In this document: positions 8,293 through 17,333 of the stretch, piece by piece
How the letters are laid out: each line of letters begins with the position of its first letter
Numbering within the stretch: the stretch's first letter is position 1
Assembly: GCF_005864045.1 (NCBI RefSeq)
Contig: NZ_VBSP01000001.1
Span: forward strand, 1 to 64,000
DNA: 64,000 nucleotides
Direction: 5' to 3'
Origin: Ruoffia tabacinasalis
Lineage (GTDB): Bacteria; Bacillota; Bacilli; Lactobacillales; Aerococcaceae
Program-made: the position numbers and the translations under genes
The notes under the pieces: model-generated
Told to the model about the DNA's origin: nothing
The model's input: only the letters and a program-made list of their open reading frames with translations
Database searches by the model: none

Positions 8293-8892
8293 ATGTGTGG
8301 GCAATATAGTTTTTTAGAGAATAAAAAAGCATTACTGGATCGTTATGAAGGTACAGAATTAGATGCGAACTTACCTGAAGATGAGAGAGAAGTGTACTAT
8401 CCAAGTCAAAATAACCTCATTTTACTTCCAAATAATAAATTTTATGCGATTAAATGGGGATTTACGCCTAGTTTCGCTAAGAAACCTCTGATTAATGCAC
8501 GTTTAGAATCAATATTGGAAAAGCAGACATTTATTGAACCTTTTAAACGTAAACGTTGTTTGATTCCGGCCACTTCGTTTTATGAATTTAAGGAAGTTGA
8601 TTCACAAGAGAAGAAAGAGCGTTGGCAAATTGCCGTAACAGATTCAGATATCTTCTCAATTGCAGGGATTTGTGAGCGTTACGACAATGAAGATGGTTCA
8701 AGTACATTGACCTACTCGATGTTAACGAAAGATTCAGTGGGGCAAATGGCTGACATTCATCACAGAGTTCCCGTCATTTTAGATAAGAAAACAGAGAAGG
8801 AGTATTTGAATTTAAATACTGATCCAAATCAGCTCCAAGAAATACTTCTCACATTAACTATAGATTTAACCTTTAAACAAGTAACAAATTAA
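8293..8892 (+). CDS. SRAP-domain protein (YedK/HMCES family)
   Basis: 199 aa. It opens with MCG, whose Cys2 forms the thiazolidine DNA-protein crosslink at abasic sites in ssDNA. Other family residues are the WGFTPSFAK strand, INARLES (Asn), IPATSFYEF (Glu) and ADIHHRVPVIL (His). It is a little shorter than YedK (about 220 aa) but has every catalytic position. The likely role is protection of abasic sites at stalled forks. The start has AAGGAGTGATT upstream. Confidence 0.9.
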   Translation: MCGQYSFLENKKALLDRYEGTELDANLPEDEREVYYPSQNNLILLPNNKFYAIKWGFTPSFAKKPLINARLESILEKQTFIEPFKRKRCLIPATSFYEFKEVDSQEKKERWQIAVTDSDIFSIAGICERYDNEDGSSTLTYSMLTKDSVGQMADIHHRVPVILDKKTEKEYLNLNTDPNQLQEILLTLTIDLTFKQVTN

Positions 8893-8940
8893 AAGCAAGC
8901 TTATGGACTGTTCTTAAACAGTTTATAAGCTTGCTTTTTT
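8893..8940. terminator. Bidirectional terminator
   Basis: Long stem AAAAGCAAGCTTAT / ATAAGCTTGCTTTT with an extra CTG/CAG pair and a T run, between the convergent SRAP and Ohr genes. Confidence 0.9.
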
Positions 8941-8950
8941 AAGAGTTAAA

Positions 8951-9397
8951 TTAATTTACGTCATCAATAAAGAATGTTTCGATGGCAGTAACTTTAGAAT
9001 CGATGTTTCCACGAGTTGCTTTTGAATAAGCGCAATCACCGTGCGCTTGGTCAGCGATTTCTTGCACTTCTGTTAACGATAAGCCTTCAATACCAACTTC
9101 GATATTAGCCACTAGTTTAAAACCGCCGAATTCAGGGTCAGTATTAAGTCCAATTTCAACGCCAACTTTTGACTCACCTTCTGCACCAAACGTCTTCTTG
9201 TGGCGTTCTAAAGCTGAATGGAAGCAAGCACTCCAACCTAAAGCGAATAACTGCTCGGGATTGACAGCTTCTCCTGGGCCACCCATTTCTTTAGGAATTG
9301 CAACATCCACTTCAAAACTACCATCTACTAAACGACTAATTCCATGACGTCCACCAGTATTCACTGCCATAGTCGTATAACGTCTTTTTTCTGTCAT
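8951..9397 (-). CDS. ohr: Organic hydroperoxide resistance protein (Ohr/OsmC family)
   Basis: 148 aa. Ohr reduces organic peroxides with two cysteines: one in LGWSACFHSALE and one in HGDCAYSKATRGNI, close to the usual CPYSKATRGN. The N-terminal strand GGRHGISRLVDGSFEVDV and the GEAVNPEQLFALGWS stretch are Ohr-type rather than general OsmC. No OhrR regulator is adjacent. A second, more distant OsmC protein lies at 49175-49588. Confidence 0.9.
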   Translation of the reverse strand: MTEKRRYTTMAVNTGGRHGISRLVDGSFEVDVAIPKEMGGPGEAVNPEQLFALGWSACFHSALERHKKTFGAEGESKVGVEIGLNTDPEFGGFKLVANIEVGIEGLSLTEVQEIADQAHGDCAYSKATRGNIDSKVTAIETFFIDDVN

Positions 9398-9560
9398 TAA
9401 TTATCATCCTTCATAAGTTCTATATATATAGATTACCAATAATTATTTGGGATGCAACTTTTCTGTACTAATATAGTGTGATATCTCAATGTGTATGATT
9501 TTACAGTTAAGAGAGATATTGTTACAATTAATGTATTACAAGAAAGAAAGGGGTTTCACT

Positions 9561-10652
9561 ATGATTAAATTAACTGCCTTTCCGGCGAAAGAGTTAGAAA
9601 AGGTTGATAAGTTATTCGTGACAATTGCTATGGAGTTGCATGCAACATCTGTCAGCTCTGATAAAGATCGTATTCAATTGAATAATCTTTTAGAAGAGGC
9701 TAAAAAGAGAGTTGAAGCAGAATGCGACAAAGAAGTTTCAAACAAGTTTCAAGAACAGATTGAAAGAGCGAAAGTCAATGACGTTGAGTTAGTAACTTAT
9801 CGAGGAGGACTCGCATTATATATTACAGAAGACGAAGTCTACTATTACCACCTAGGTATTCCGGTTGCTAATTTAGTTAATGTAGGTAAAGCACCAAATT
9901 TAACACCACTGATTGAAAATTATCAGTACACGAACCAATATCATGTATTAATTCTAAATCGTGAGGATATTCGTTTATTCGAAGGGGATGCTACTTCTGT
10001 TAAAGAAATTGACTTTGAAGATGATGATGCACCAAGAACATTAAATGATGCTCTAGGTTCAGAATTAACTGGTGGAGGAGAACAAGGCTATCATGGTCAT
10101 AATGATACAAGTCATGAAAAAGACATAGATCGTGAGAATTACTTCCGAGAAGTTGACAATTACATTCATGAAAATTATTCTTCAGCTCGTGACTTACCAC
10201 TCATTTTATATGCTTTGTCAGAAAATCAAGCTGTATTTCGTGAATTATCAAAAAACCCATACTTAATTGATGGGCGAATTGAAGAGTCAGGTGCAAATGC
10301 GAATTTCAATACTGTTCAAGAAAAAGCATTGAACAAAAATATTGAAATTGTTAAAAAAGAACAAGAGACCATGTTCAGTCGCTTTAGAGAAACAGCACCT
10401 AAGTTTAGAGTTGATAATCAATTAGATGATTTATCCATGAGTGCTATAGAAGGGCGAATTGAAGAGTTATTAGTAAATAAAGGTTATAGTCAATCCGGGA
10501 CAATCACTGATAATGGTAGTTTTGAAGAATCAGACAAAGACTTCTTAAAACAACTCATAACAAAAGTTGCAACTGCTAAAGGAAAGATTTATATTGTTCC
10601 AGACGATGATATGCCAGAAGGAATTAATGTCTCTGCAAGATTGCGCTATTAA
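9561..10652 (+). CDS. Probable bacterial eRF1-like (baeRF family) protein
   Basis: 363 aa from ATG at 9561, chosen for GAAAGGGG just upstream; an in-frame ATG at 9489 has no ribosome site. The middle has YHVLILNREDIRLFEG, then a His-rich loop (GYHGHNDTSHEKDID) and ENYFREVDNYIHE, then LPLILYALSENQAVFRELSKNPYL. This resembles the middle and L7Ae-like C-terminal parts of the bacterial archaeo-eukaryotic release factor families, which are thought to act on ribosomes or on stress. The assignment is from memory of the motif layout. It stands alone between two terminators. Confidence 0.6.
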   Translation: MIKLTAFPAKELEKVDKLFVTIAMELHATSVSSDKDRIQLNNLLEEAKKRVEAECDKEVSNKFQEQIERAKVNDVELVTYRGGLALYITEDEVYYYHLGIPVANLVNVGKAPNLTPLIENYQYTNQYHVLILNREDIRLFEGDATSVKEIDFEDDDAPRTLNDALGSELTGGGEQGYHGHNDTSHEKDIDRENYFREVDNYIHENYSSARDLPLILYALSENQAVFRELSKNPYLIDGRIEESGANANFNTVQEKALNKNIEIVKKEQETMFSRFRETAPKFRVDNQLDDLSMSAIEGRIEELLVNKGYSQSGTITDNGSFEESDKDFLKQLITKVATAKGKIYIVPDDDMPEGINVSARLRY

Positions 10653-10672
10653 ACATTAGAATATTAAAAGTA

Positions 10673-10717
10673 AAAATCACACTCCATTAGGATTATTTCC
10701 TAATGGAGTGTGATTTT
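10673..10717. terminator. Bidirectional terminator
   Basis: Perfect 20-bp stem around a TTATT loop, from AAAATCACACTCC to GGAGTGTGATTTT, between convergent genes. Confidence 0.95.
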
Positions 10718-10731
10718 TTAAGAGATTAATT

Positions 10732-11616
10732 TTATTCAAATACGCCTTCTAACCAAGAATCCACTGTTTCACGATTCTCATTAATCCAGTTTTGTGCGGC
10801 TGTACGGTTATCCGTACCATTTTGCATTGCTAATGTCACACTTTCCATGTCATCGATTTTCCAAAAGAAACGATCAACAATTTCGTTAGCTTCAGGATGA
10901 TCTTCCGCAAAGCCTAAGCGAGTGAAAGTATAAATATCTTCAGCTTCACCATATACGAAATCAGGATCTTCTAACATCTTAATATCATACTCTAAGAACA
11001 TCCAGTGGGGAGTCCAAGCAACAAAGACAAATTCTTCTTCATTTTGAATTGCTCCATCTAGTGAAGCTAACATTGCTCCAGTAGATGGTGCTTCTAATTC
11101 CCAATCACTTATATTGTCATAATGGCTCATTGCTTCTTCTGTTTGAATCATGGCACCTGCACCAGGCTCGATACCAATAATGGTTTGTTCTGCTTGCGAA
11201 TCTAAATCAGTAATCGAATCAACGTCCATATAACTTGGAACACCAATTCCTGAAGAAGCACCTTCTAAGTTTGGGCCTAAATCAACCATGTCGTCTTCAT
11301 ATTCTTCAATAATGGTCCCATGTGTTGTAGGTAACCAAGCAGCAGTCATAACATCTGATTCTCCAGTAGAGATAGATTCGAACATGATGGCATTATCAAC
11401 CGATACAAGATTTACATTGTATCCAGCTTCTTCTAAAACTAAGGCTAAAACAGTTGAGGACGCAATTTCTGTATCCCAAGGGTTATGAACTATTTGGATA
11501 GTCTCTCCCGTTGAACGTGTTGCAAGTTCAGTATTGTTAACACTATATACAATTTCACCTACGAACAGAACAGCTAGAATTGCTCCGATTATTCTATGTA
11601 TTGTTTTCTTATTCAA
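10732..11616 (-). CDS. opuAC: Glycine betaine/proline ABC transporter substrate-binding protein
   Basis: 294 aa, OpuAC/ProX type II fold. An N-terminal hydrophobic segment (HRIIGAILAVLFVGEIVYS) has no lipobox Cys, so the protein is either membrane-anchored or released. Trp residues in TAAWLPTTHG and FVAWTPHWMF fit the aromatic box that holds the trimethylammonium group. It is the third gene of the operon, 20 nt after the permease, and gives uptake of an osmoprotectant such as betaine, carnitine or proline betaine. Confidence 0.85.
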   Translation of the reverse strand: MNKKTIHRIIGAILAVLFVGEIVYSVNNTELATRSTGETIQIVHNPWDTEIASSTVLALVLEEAGYNVNLVSVDNAIMFESISTGESDVMTAAWLPTTHGTIIEEYEDDMVDLGPNLEGASSGIGVPSYMDVDSITDLDSQAEQTIIGIEPGAGAMIQTEEAMSHYDNISDWELEAPSTGAMLASLDGAIQNEEEFVFVAWTPHWMFLEYDIKMLEDPDFVYGEAEDIYTFTRLGFAEDHPEANEIVDRFFWKIDDMESVTLAMQNGTDNRTAAQNWINENRETVDSWLEGVFE

Positions 11617-11636
11617 AAATATTCTCCTTTCCGTTC

Positions 11637-12491
11637 TTAGTCTACGCGACTTTTATTTGAGCTTTGTAAGATACGATCAATAACAATGGCTAGGACAACT
11701 AAAGCGAAACCTGAAACAAATCCAGCTCCAACTTGACCACGTTGTAATGCAGTTAATACGTTCGTACCAAGACCTGGTGCACCAATCATTGAAGCAGTTA
11801 CAACCATTGAAAGTGCAAGAAGAACGGTTTGGTTTGTACCAGCCATAATCGTTGATTTGGCATTTGGTAATTCGACTTTATAAAGTTTTTGCCATCCCGT
11901 ACTACCAAATGAATCAGCTGCTTCAACTAATTCTTCAGGAACTTGCCTAATACCTAAGTTAGTGAAACGAACAATAGGTGGTAGGGCGAAGATTACTGAA
12001 GCAAACACACCAGGCACCATCCCAATCCCAAAGAAAGAAACAGCTGGAATTAAGTAAACAAAGGCTGGCATTGTTTGCATAAAGTCTAGAATAGGTTGAA
12101 TGATTTTTTCAGCAAGTGAGCTCTTAGCCATCAGAATACCTAAAGGTATACCAACGATAATTGAGATTAAACTTGCAACAATAATTAATGTTAGGGTATT
12201 CATCATATTACCCCATAAGTTCTGGTTGTGAATATATAATAACCCAATACCAGCGAAAATTGATAAGCCCATTTTTCTATTTGAAACGAAATAGGCAACT
12301 AACATCACAATTATGATAAAAGCAAGTGGTGGAATTAACATTAACATACGTGTCATCCATTCCATTGAACTTGTACCAACATTGTTTAATGAATCAAATA
12401 ACACATTGAAATTGGCAGTTATCCAATCAATAAAGTTAGAAACCCATTCTGAGACAGGCAACTGTGGAAACATATCTAATAAACTACTCAT
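11637..12491 (-). CDS. opuAB: Glycine betaine ABC transporter permease
   Basis: 284 aa. A short amphipathic start leads to about six membrane helices. The EAA-type cytoplasmic loop is EELVEAADSFGSTGWQKLYKVELPNA, and the inner-membrane component pattern PAFVYLIPAVSFFGIGMVPG matches ProW/OpuAB. The start ATG overlaps the end of the ATPase gene by 8 nt, which couples their translation. It forms the channel for the neighbouring binding protein and ATPase. Confidence 0.88.
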   Translation of the reverse strand: MSSLLDMFPQLPVSEWVSNFIDWITANFNVLFDSLNNVGTSSMEWMTRMLMLIPPLAFIIIVMLVAYFVSNRKMGLSIFAGIGLLYIHNQNLWGNMMNTLTLIIVASLISIIVGIPLGILMAKSSLAEKIIQPILDFMQTMPAFVYLIPAVSFFGIGMVPGVFASVIFALPPIVRFTNLGIRQVPEELVEAADSFGSTGWQKLYKVELPNAKSTIMAGTNQTVLLALSMVVTASMIGAPGLGTNVLTALQRGQVGAGFVSGFALVVLAIVIDRILQSSNKSRVD

Positions 12492-13740
12492 GGTCTAATT
12501 CCTCCTTAGTAGAATCTTTAATTTCTGTATCATCCTCATTGTTTTTAATAACATCGTATTGAGTGTCAGTTGTCATGGCACCAATAACGTTACTACGGAC
12601 GATAACACCTTCTAATTCACCTTTATTGCTTGTAACAGCAATTGGCGTTTCAGAATCATGAATTACATCGAATAAGTCATCAATTAAAGCACCAGATTCA
12701 ACTTCTGGAACATCTGATTGAACAGCACCTGATATATCATCATGACCTTGGTGTAGTAATGATTCCACTTCTTCGCGGGTTACATATCCAATTAATTGCT
12801 CATCTTTATCTACAACAAGAATGTTACTCATGCCTTCATCTACCATAATACGTAGTGCTTCTGAAGGTGTCTCTAATTGAGTTGTAACAGCTGTTGGTTC
12901 TTCCATAATATGTTGCGCTGTATATATTTTAGTACGATCAATATCTTCTACGAAGCGTTTAACATAATCATTCGCAGGTTTTGATAAGATTTCTTCACCC
13001 GTACCAACTTGAACAACTTCACCATCTTTCATGATTGCAATACGATTACCAAGTCTTAATGACTCGTTTAAATCATGGGTAATAAAGATAATTGTTTTAT
13101 TTAATGTTTTTTGCATTTCAATTAACTCATCTTGCATATCACGACGGATTAGCGGATCTAAAGCAGAAAAGGCTTCATCCATTAATAAAATATCTGGGTC
13201 GTTAGCAAGCGCTCTTGCAAGTCCAACACGTTGTTGCATTCCTCCAGATAACTGATCAGGGAATTGATCCTTATATGGAAGTAAGCCAGCGTTATCTAAT
13301 GCTTGTTCCGCTTTTTCTTGACGTTCCGCTCTCGGTACGCCTTGTACTTCTAAACCATACTCAGTATTCTCTAGAATAGTACGGTGAGGGAAGAGACCAA
13401 AATTTTGAAACACCATACTAATTTTTTTACGACGGATATCTCGTAAATCATTTTTATTCATTTGTGATACATTTGCTTCATCAATATATACATTACCGTT
13501 TGTCGGTTCAATAAGACGATTTAACATACGAACAAGTGTAGATTTACCACTTCCTGATAAGCCCATAATAACGAAAATTTCTCCAGCTTTTACATCAAAA
13601 GTAGCTTGATTCACACCAAGTGTTGCACCTGTAGCTGCTAATATTTCTTCTTTAGTTTTTCCTTGATTCATTAAGTCTAATGCTTCTTTTTCATTGTCTC
13701 CGAAAATCTTTGTTAAGTTTTCGACTCTTAATTTACTCAC
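12484..13740 (-). CDS. opuAA: Glycine betaine ABC transporter ATPase with CBS domains
   Basis: 418 aa. It has Walker [10 protein letters not shown] (about 59-67), signature [15 protein letters not shown], Walker [14 protein letters not shown] and the switch His in FITHDL. After about residue 275 come two CBS motifs ([35 protein letters not shown]). In OpuA these sense ionic strength or cyclic-di-AMP and gate transport. An acidic tail ([19 protein letters not shown]) also fits OpuAA. The GTG start lies behind AAGAGGTAAAATTA. It is the first gene of the operon. Confidence 0.9.
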   Translation of the reverse strand: MSKLRVENLTKIFGDNEKEALDLMNQGKTKEEILAATGATLGVNQATFDVKAGEIFVIMGLSGSGKSTLVRMLNRLIEPTNGNVYIDEANVSQMNKNDLRDIRRKKISMVFQNFGLFPHRTILENTEYGLEVQGVPRAERQEKAEQALDNAGLLPYKDQFPDQLSGGMQQRVGLARALANDPDILLMDEAFSALDPLIRRDMQDELIEMQKTLNKTIIFITHDLNESLRLGNRIAIMKDGEVVQVGTGEEILSKPANDYVKRFVEDIDRTKIYTAQHIMEEPTAVTTQLETPSEALRIMVDEGMSNILVVDKDEQLIGYVTREEVESLLHQGHDDISGAVQSDVPEVESGALIDDLFDVIHDSETPIAVTSNKGELEGVIVRSNVIGAMTTDTQYDVIKNNEDDTEIKDSTKEELDHE

Positions 13741-14138
13741 TAATTTTACCTCTTTTCAATGTAATCTTTTTGTAATAATCTCGTTTTTCACAATAACATA
13801 GTTGATAAAGCAAGTAAAATCAGACGAAAAGATGAATATGCTTACTAAATTAGATTATCGCTTACAATCCATTAAGTTAGCCATTCTAATAATATGATAA
13901 GAATTCTCTCATTTTCACTTTTTGAACAGAAATCAAATAAAATTTTACAATTATTAAATAATTTATATTCATAGAAGCAAGTGATAATCCTTCTGTGATA
14001 ATTTTTATCTTAATTTATATAGAAATATATTTGATATTCTGGCGGATATAATGCAAGGTAAATTTCGTGCGATTTAATAAGTGTAGCGTTATAATAAACT
14101 ATAAGTATTAGAATAAATAAAACGATAGGAGATTCAAA
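13741..14138. other. 398-nt divergent intergenic region
   Basis: AT-rich spacer between the divergent opuA operon and the cupin gene. It must hold both promoters. A TATAAT-like -10 (about 14092-14097, in GTTATAATAAACT) fits the cupin gene. No ORF, stable hairpin or repeat was recognised in the rest. Confidence 0.5.
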
Positions 14139-14636
14139 ATGGAAACAATAAAAATGCAACTTCAAGAAAATAAACCTTTTCCCAATAACAAACTGCCTGT
14201 CGTCCTATATAAGAAGGCATTGGATGAGATTTTTAAACAAAACGACTATTCTGGAGAGGCTGTTCTAAGTTTCCTAGAGAAACACGACTATTCAAATGGT
14301 TGGATAAATGGAATTCTGTCAGAACATCACTTTCATTCGATTGCCCATGAGGTGTTAGCATGTATTTCCGGATCAGCGAGGGTACAATTGGGAGGTCCTG
14401 AGTCAAAAATTATTACCTTTACTCAAGGGGATGTCGTATTCCTACCAGCCGGAACAGCGCATAAAAAGATGGATTCAACTGAAGACTTCATAATTGTAGG
14501 CGCATATCCGAATGGAGATTCATACGACATGCGTTATGGAGAAATAAGTGAGTATGATAAAGTAAAAGAGAACATTATACAAGTTCCCAAGCCGGAACTG
14601 GACCCTGTCACGGGACAATCGTTTTTAAAGGATTGA
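14139..14636 (+). CDS. Cupin-domain protein (YjlB-like)
   Basis: 165 aa single-cupin protein. Cupin motif 1 is about HFHSIAHEVLACISGSARVQLGG, with metal-ligand His and Glu residues. Motif 2 is GDVVFLPAGTAHKKM, with the last ligand His. YjlB-type cupins of this length are of unknown function. The start follows ATAGGAG. It is followed by a broken gene in the same direction. Confidence 0.8.
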   Translation: METIKMQLQENKPFPNNKLPVVLYKKALDEIFKQNDYSGEAVLSFLEKHDYSNGWINGILSEHHFHSIAHEVLACISGSARVQLGGPESKIITFTQGDVVFLPAGTAHKKMDSTEDFIIVGAYPNGDSYDMRYGEISEYDKVKENIIQVPKPELDPVTGQSFLKD

Positions 14637-14666
14637 TTTCGTATAAATGAAAGTGAGATGTATACT

Positions 14667-15095
14667 ATGTACACAGCAAGCAAATCAGAAAATATCGAAG
14701 CCCTAATAGATGAAATTATGCCAGAAAGTCAAATAGATAAAAATTATATTTATGGTTAGACACAACCAGGTTTAATGGCGTCAATAATGTATAATAAGTT
14801 TCAATTTTTAGTAGCTTCAGATTATTACATTGTGTATTTTACTCCTGACAATCTACTATTTTTATCCGTTACAACTTTAGGAGACTTAAGTGGAGAGTAT
14901 GCAATTATTCCAACCGAAGATATTGAATTTTTCAAAGCGAAAAAAGGATTAATTCAATATAAAATCACAATCAAATTTTATGGTGAACAGAAGAGCATGA
15001 TTTTAAAGTGCAATAAGGCTATTCTCAATATGAAATGGCAAAAAGAAAACTTAAATCATTTGCTTGAGACAAATTGGAATGGCTTTGTAAAATAA
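14667..15095 (+). pseudogene. Unknown protein interrupted by an in-frame amber codon
   Basis: A single reading frame runs from ATG 14667 to 15095 and is broken only by TAG at 14757-14759. The first part is 30 codons (SENIEALIDEIMPESQIDK...). The second part continues in the same frame (TQPGLMASIMYNKFQFLVA ... NLNHLLETNWNGFVK). The whole would be about 142 aa and looks like a bacterial PH-like or YcxB-like small beta-rich domain, without a firm match. One CAG-to-TAG or TGG-to-TAG change explains it. A downstream product from ATG 14775 (106 aa) remains possible. Confidence 0.65.
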
Positions 15096-15106
15096 ATCTA
15101 AAATAA

Positions 15107-15145
15107 ACGCATTAAACAGATTAATTGTTTAATGCGTCTTTTGTT
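15107..15145 (+). terminator. Rho-independent terminator
   Basis: Perfect 12-bp stem ACGCATTAAACA / TGTTTAATGCGT, 7-nt loop, then CTTTTGTT. Confidence 0.9.
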
Positions 15146-15255
15146 ATAGAGCATATTTACGTCTTAGGGCGGATGATTTTTATACTAAATTTGTTAAAAT
15201 ATAACTATACTAAAAATAAAAAAATCAATCTGTAATAAATGAGAGGATAGATTTG

Positions 15256-15765
15256 ATGAATTTAAACACACAATTTTGGGGTGAAGTATTTTCAACAGGA
15301 GTTAAAAATATTTGGCTATTTGCAAAAGCAGAAGTAAAAGTCATTGGTATTGTAATATTACTACTCTTTCTAGGCTTTCGGGGAATTGGCTATGAACCTG
15401 GCTATGCTATTGCATTTGCGATTGGAATTAGTCTATTAGATTTAATTCCCATCGTCGGTGCGGGCATTGCATTCATACCTTGGGTAATTATTGAATGGAT
15501 ATTTGGTGATCCAAGTCAAGGGTGGTTATTACTCTTCCTATACATTGGAGTCGAAATTATCGAACAATTAATTGAACCATTTTTCTTAGGAAAAGACTTA
15601 GAGCTACCATTCTGGTTACCCGCAGTGATTATGATCTTATGTGCGGTTATATTTAATGTATTAGGGATTGTTGTTGCCTCAGTGTTAATACCATTTATAG
15701 CAGCGTATCGCCAAGTACGCAATAAATACCGTAGAGAAAATCATTTAAACAACTATTATGATTAA
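15256..15765 (+). CDS. Short AI-2E/PerM-family membrane protein
   Basis: 169 aa, about half the usual AI-2E family length (330-380 aa), corresponding to its C-terminal half. Family motifs are ISLLDLIPIVGAGIAFIP, VEIIEQLIEPFFLGKDLELPFW and FNVLGIVVASVLIPFIAAYRQV. About four to five membrane helices. The ATG at 15256 sits 7 nt after GAGAGGAT; a TTG at 15253 is also possible. No upstream half is visible, so it may be a natural short form. The substrate is unknown. Confidence 0.65.
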   Translation: MNLNTQFWGEVFSTGVKNIWLFAKAEVKVIGIVILLLFLGFRGIGYEPGYAIAFAIGISLLDLIPIVGAGIAFIPWVIIEWIFGDPSQGWLLLFLYIGVEIIEQLIEPFFLGKDLELPFWLPAVIMILCAVIFNVLGIVVASVLIPFIAAYRQVRNKYRRENHLNNYYD

Positions 15766-15770
15766 ATACT

Positions 15771-15804
15771 AAAGGAGCGCAGAATATATCTGTGCTCCTT
15801 TTTT
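15771..15804. terminator. Terminator between convergent genes
   Basis: Stem AAAGGAGCGCAGA / TCTGTGCTCCTTT with one G-U pair, 5-nt loop, then TTT. Confidence 0.85.
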
Positions 15805-15824
15805 GAATATGAATGAGAAGAATA

Positions 15825-16448
15825 TTAGCCTAAATGTACATACAATTGCGGGTGATTTTCACAAAGTGGCTTACGCGGTTTACAAATTTCTCTTCCAAAG
15901 TTTATCATCGCTTGATGAGCATGTCCCCATTGCTCTGGAGGTAATATCTCTGTCACTCGCTTTTCTATATCTTGAGCTGTCGCATCATTGTCAACAATAT
16001 TGTGATGCTTACATATCCGTGTTACATGGGTATCAACCGCAAAAGCTGCTTCACCATAGGCGACACTTAAGATAATATTGGCAGACTTTGGACCAATACC
16101 GGTTAAGGATGTTAATTCTTTACGTGTCGTTGGAACTTCACCACCAAAGTTATCTAACAGCTGTTGGCTACTCATAAAAATATAGCGCGCTTTATTATGA
16201 TATAAGCCTATCGTATTTATATACGTTTCAATCTCTTCAATACTCGATTCAACGACCGCTTCAGGCGAAGGGTAGCGTTCAAACAATTTGTCCTGAATTT
16301 TCTCAATAGAGGCATCCGTTGCTTGTGCACTTAGGATGACTACCATTAATAATTGAAAAGCATTCTCATAACGCATCGTCGGTCTAGCTTCTGGATATAA
16401 ATTCATAATTTCATTGAGTACGATTTTAGCATCTGTTTTACTTAGCAT
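15825..16448 (-). CDS. nth: Endonuclease III-family DNA glycosylase/AP lyase
   Basis: 207 aa. The helix-hairpin-helix is LTGIGPKSANIILSVA with the catalytic Lys, and the catalytic Asp lies in FAVDTHVTRICKHH. Endonuclease III removes oxidised pyrimidines and cuts the abasic site. The C-terminal iron-sulfur loop is altered: the usual C-x6-C-x2-C-x5-C reads C189-x6-C196-x2-H199-x5-H205 (CKPRKPLCENHPQLYVHLG). Two Cys ligands are replaced by His at the exact positions and the chain ends there. It may bind zinc or no metal. Catalytic residues are intact. Confidence 0.88.
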   Translation of the reverse strand: MLSKTDAKIVLNEIMNLYPEARPTMRYENAFQLLMVVILSAQATDASIEKIQDKLFERYPSPEAVVESSIEEIETYINTIGLYHNKARYIFMSSQQLLDNFGGEVPTTRKELTSLTGIGPKSANIILSVAYGEAAFAVDTHVTRICKHHNIVDNDATAQDIEKRVTEILPPEQWGHAHQAMINFGREICKPRKPLCENHPQLYVHLG

Positions 16449-16527
16449 CTTATCATTCCTACTATAAGTTTTAGTTATATTATAGTATATATTTAAATTA
16501 TTTACAGGAAAGAATAGATTCCAAGCT

Positions 16528-17301
16528 TTACTTTTTAACAGTTTCTAACATATTCTTAAAAGCTTCGATCATAATTGAAGCATCCATTGAGCAAGTAACG
16601 GCATCAAAGCCATAATCTCTATAATATTTTGCCTGCTCAGTATTAGCCCCAAAGATAAAAGTAAATTTATTGTTATCACGACACGCTTTATAAATACGAG
16701 CTAAAGCTTCTTTAAAAATAGGGTGATCAAATTGAGCGGGAATACCTAAGGCAATCGTTAAATCAAAAGGACCAACAAAGATACCGTCAACACCATCGAT
16801 CGCACAAATTTCTTCGATATTCTCTAAACATTCAGGTGTTTCACATTGTGGGATGACTAACGTTTCTTGATTACGCTCTTTAAAGTAGGCTGGTAAATCG
16901 GAAACTTTATCACTATAGCCAAAATCAGTGACACGAGATAGGAAAAATCCACGATTACCAATGGGTGCGTACTTCCCCCAATCAACCACTTGTTTAACTT
17001 CATCAACAGTTCGAATATTTGGAATAATTAACCCTTGAACACCAACATCTAATGGACGTAATACATTCGATCGACTAATATCTTTTATTCTCATTAAAGT
17101 AGACATATCACGTAATTCAGCTGTATGAACAATTTCCAGCAGTGATTCCGCAGTAAACGTACTGTGTTCAAAATCAACAATGAAGAAATCTAACCCCGCA
17201 ATTCCTAAACATTCTACGATAGAAGTTCCAATCGTTTCAAAGAACGTGCCAACCACTTGTTCGCCTGCCTGCATTTTCTTTAATATCATATTTTCTTTCA
17301 T
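16528..17301 (-). CDS. HpcH/HpaI aldolase-family protein
   Basis: 257 aa class II pyruvate aldolase of the HpaI/GarL type. Features: the N-terminal strand VVGTFFETIGTSIVECLGIAG, FFIVDFEHSTF (Asp-x-Glu-His), PQCETPECLENIEEI with the metal-binding Glu, and GIFVGPFDLTIALGIP with the second metal Asp. Such enzymes cleave 4-hydroxy-2-oxo acids to pyruvate and an aldehyde. No partner catabolic genes are adjacent, so the substrate is open. Start has a GGGGGGATAATT-like site upstream. Confidence 0.85.
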   Translation of the reverse strand: MKENMILKKMQAGEQVVGTFFETIGTSIVECLGIAGLDFFIVDFEHSTFTAESLLEIVHTAELRDMSTLMRIKDISRSNVLRPLDVGVQGLIIPNIRTVDEVKQVVDWGKYAPIGNRGFFLSRVTDFGYSDKVSDLPAYFKERNQETLVIPQCETPECLENIEEICAIDGVDGIFVGPFDLTIALGIPAQFDHPIFKEALARIYKACRDNNKFTFIFGANTEQAKYYRDYGFDAVTCSMDASIMIEAFKNMLETVKK

Positions 17302-17333
17302 AATTATCCCCCCTAAATTCTATGTTAACTGTA

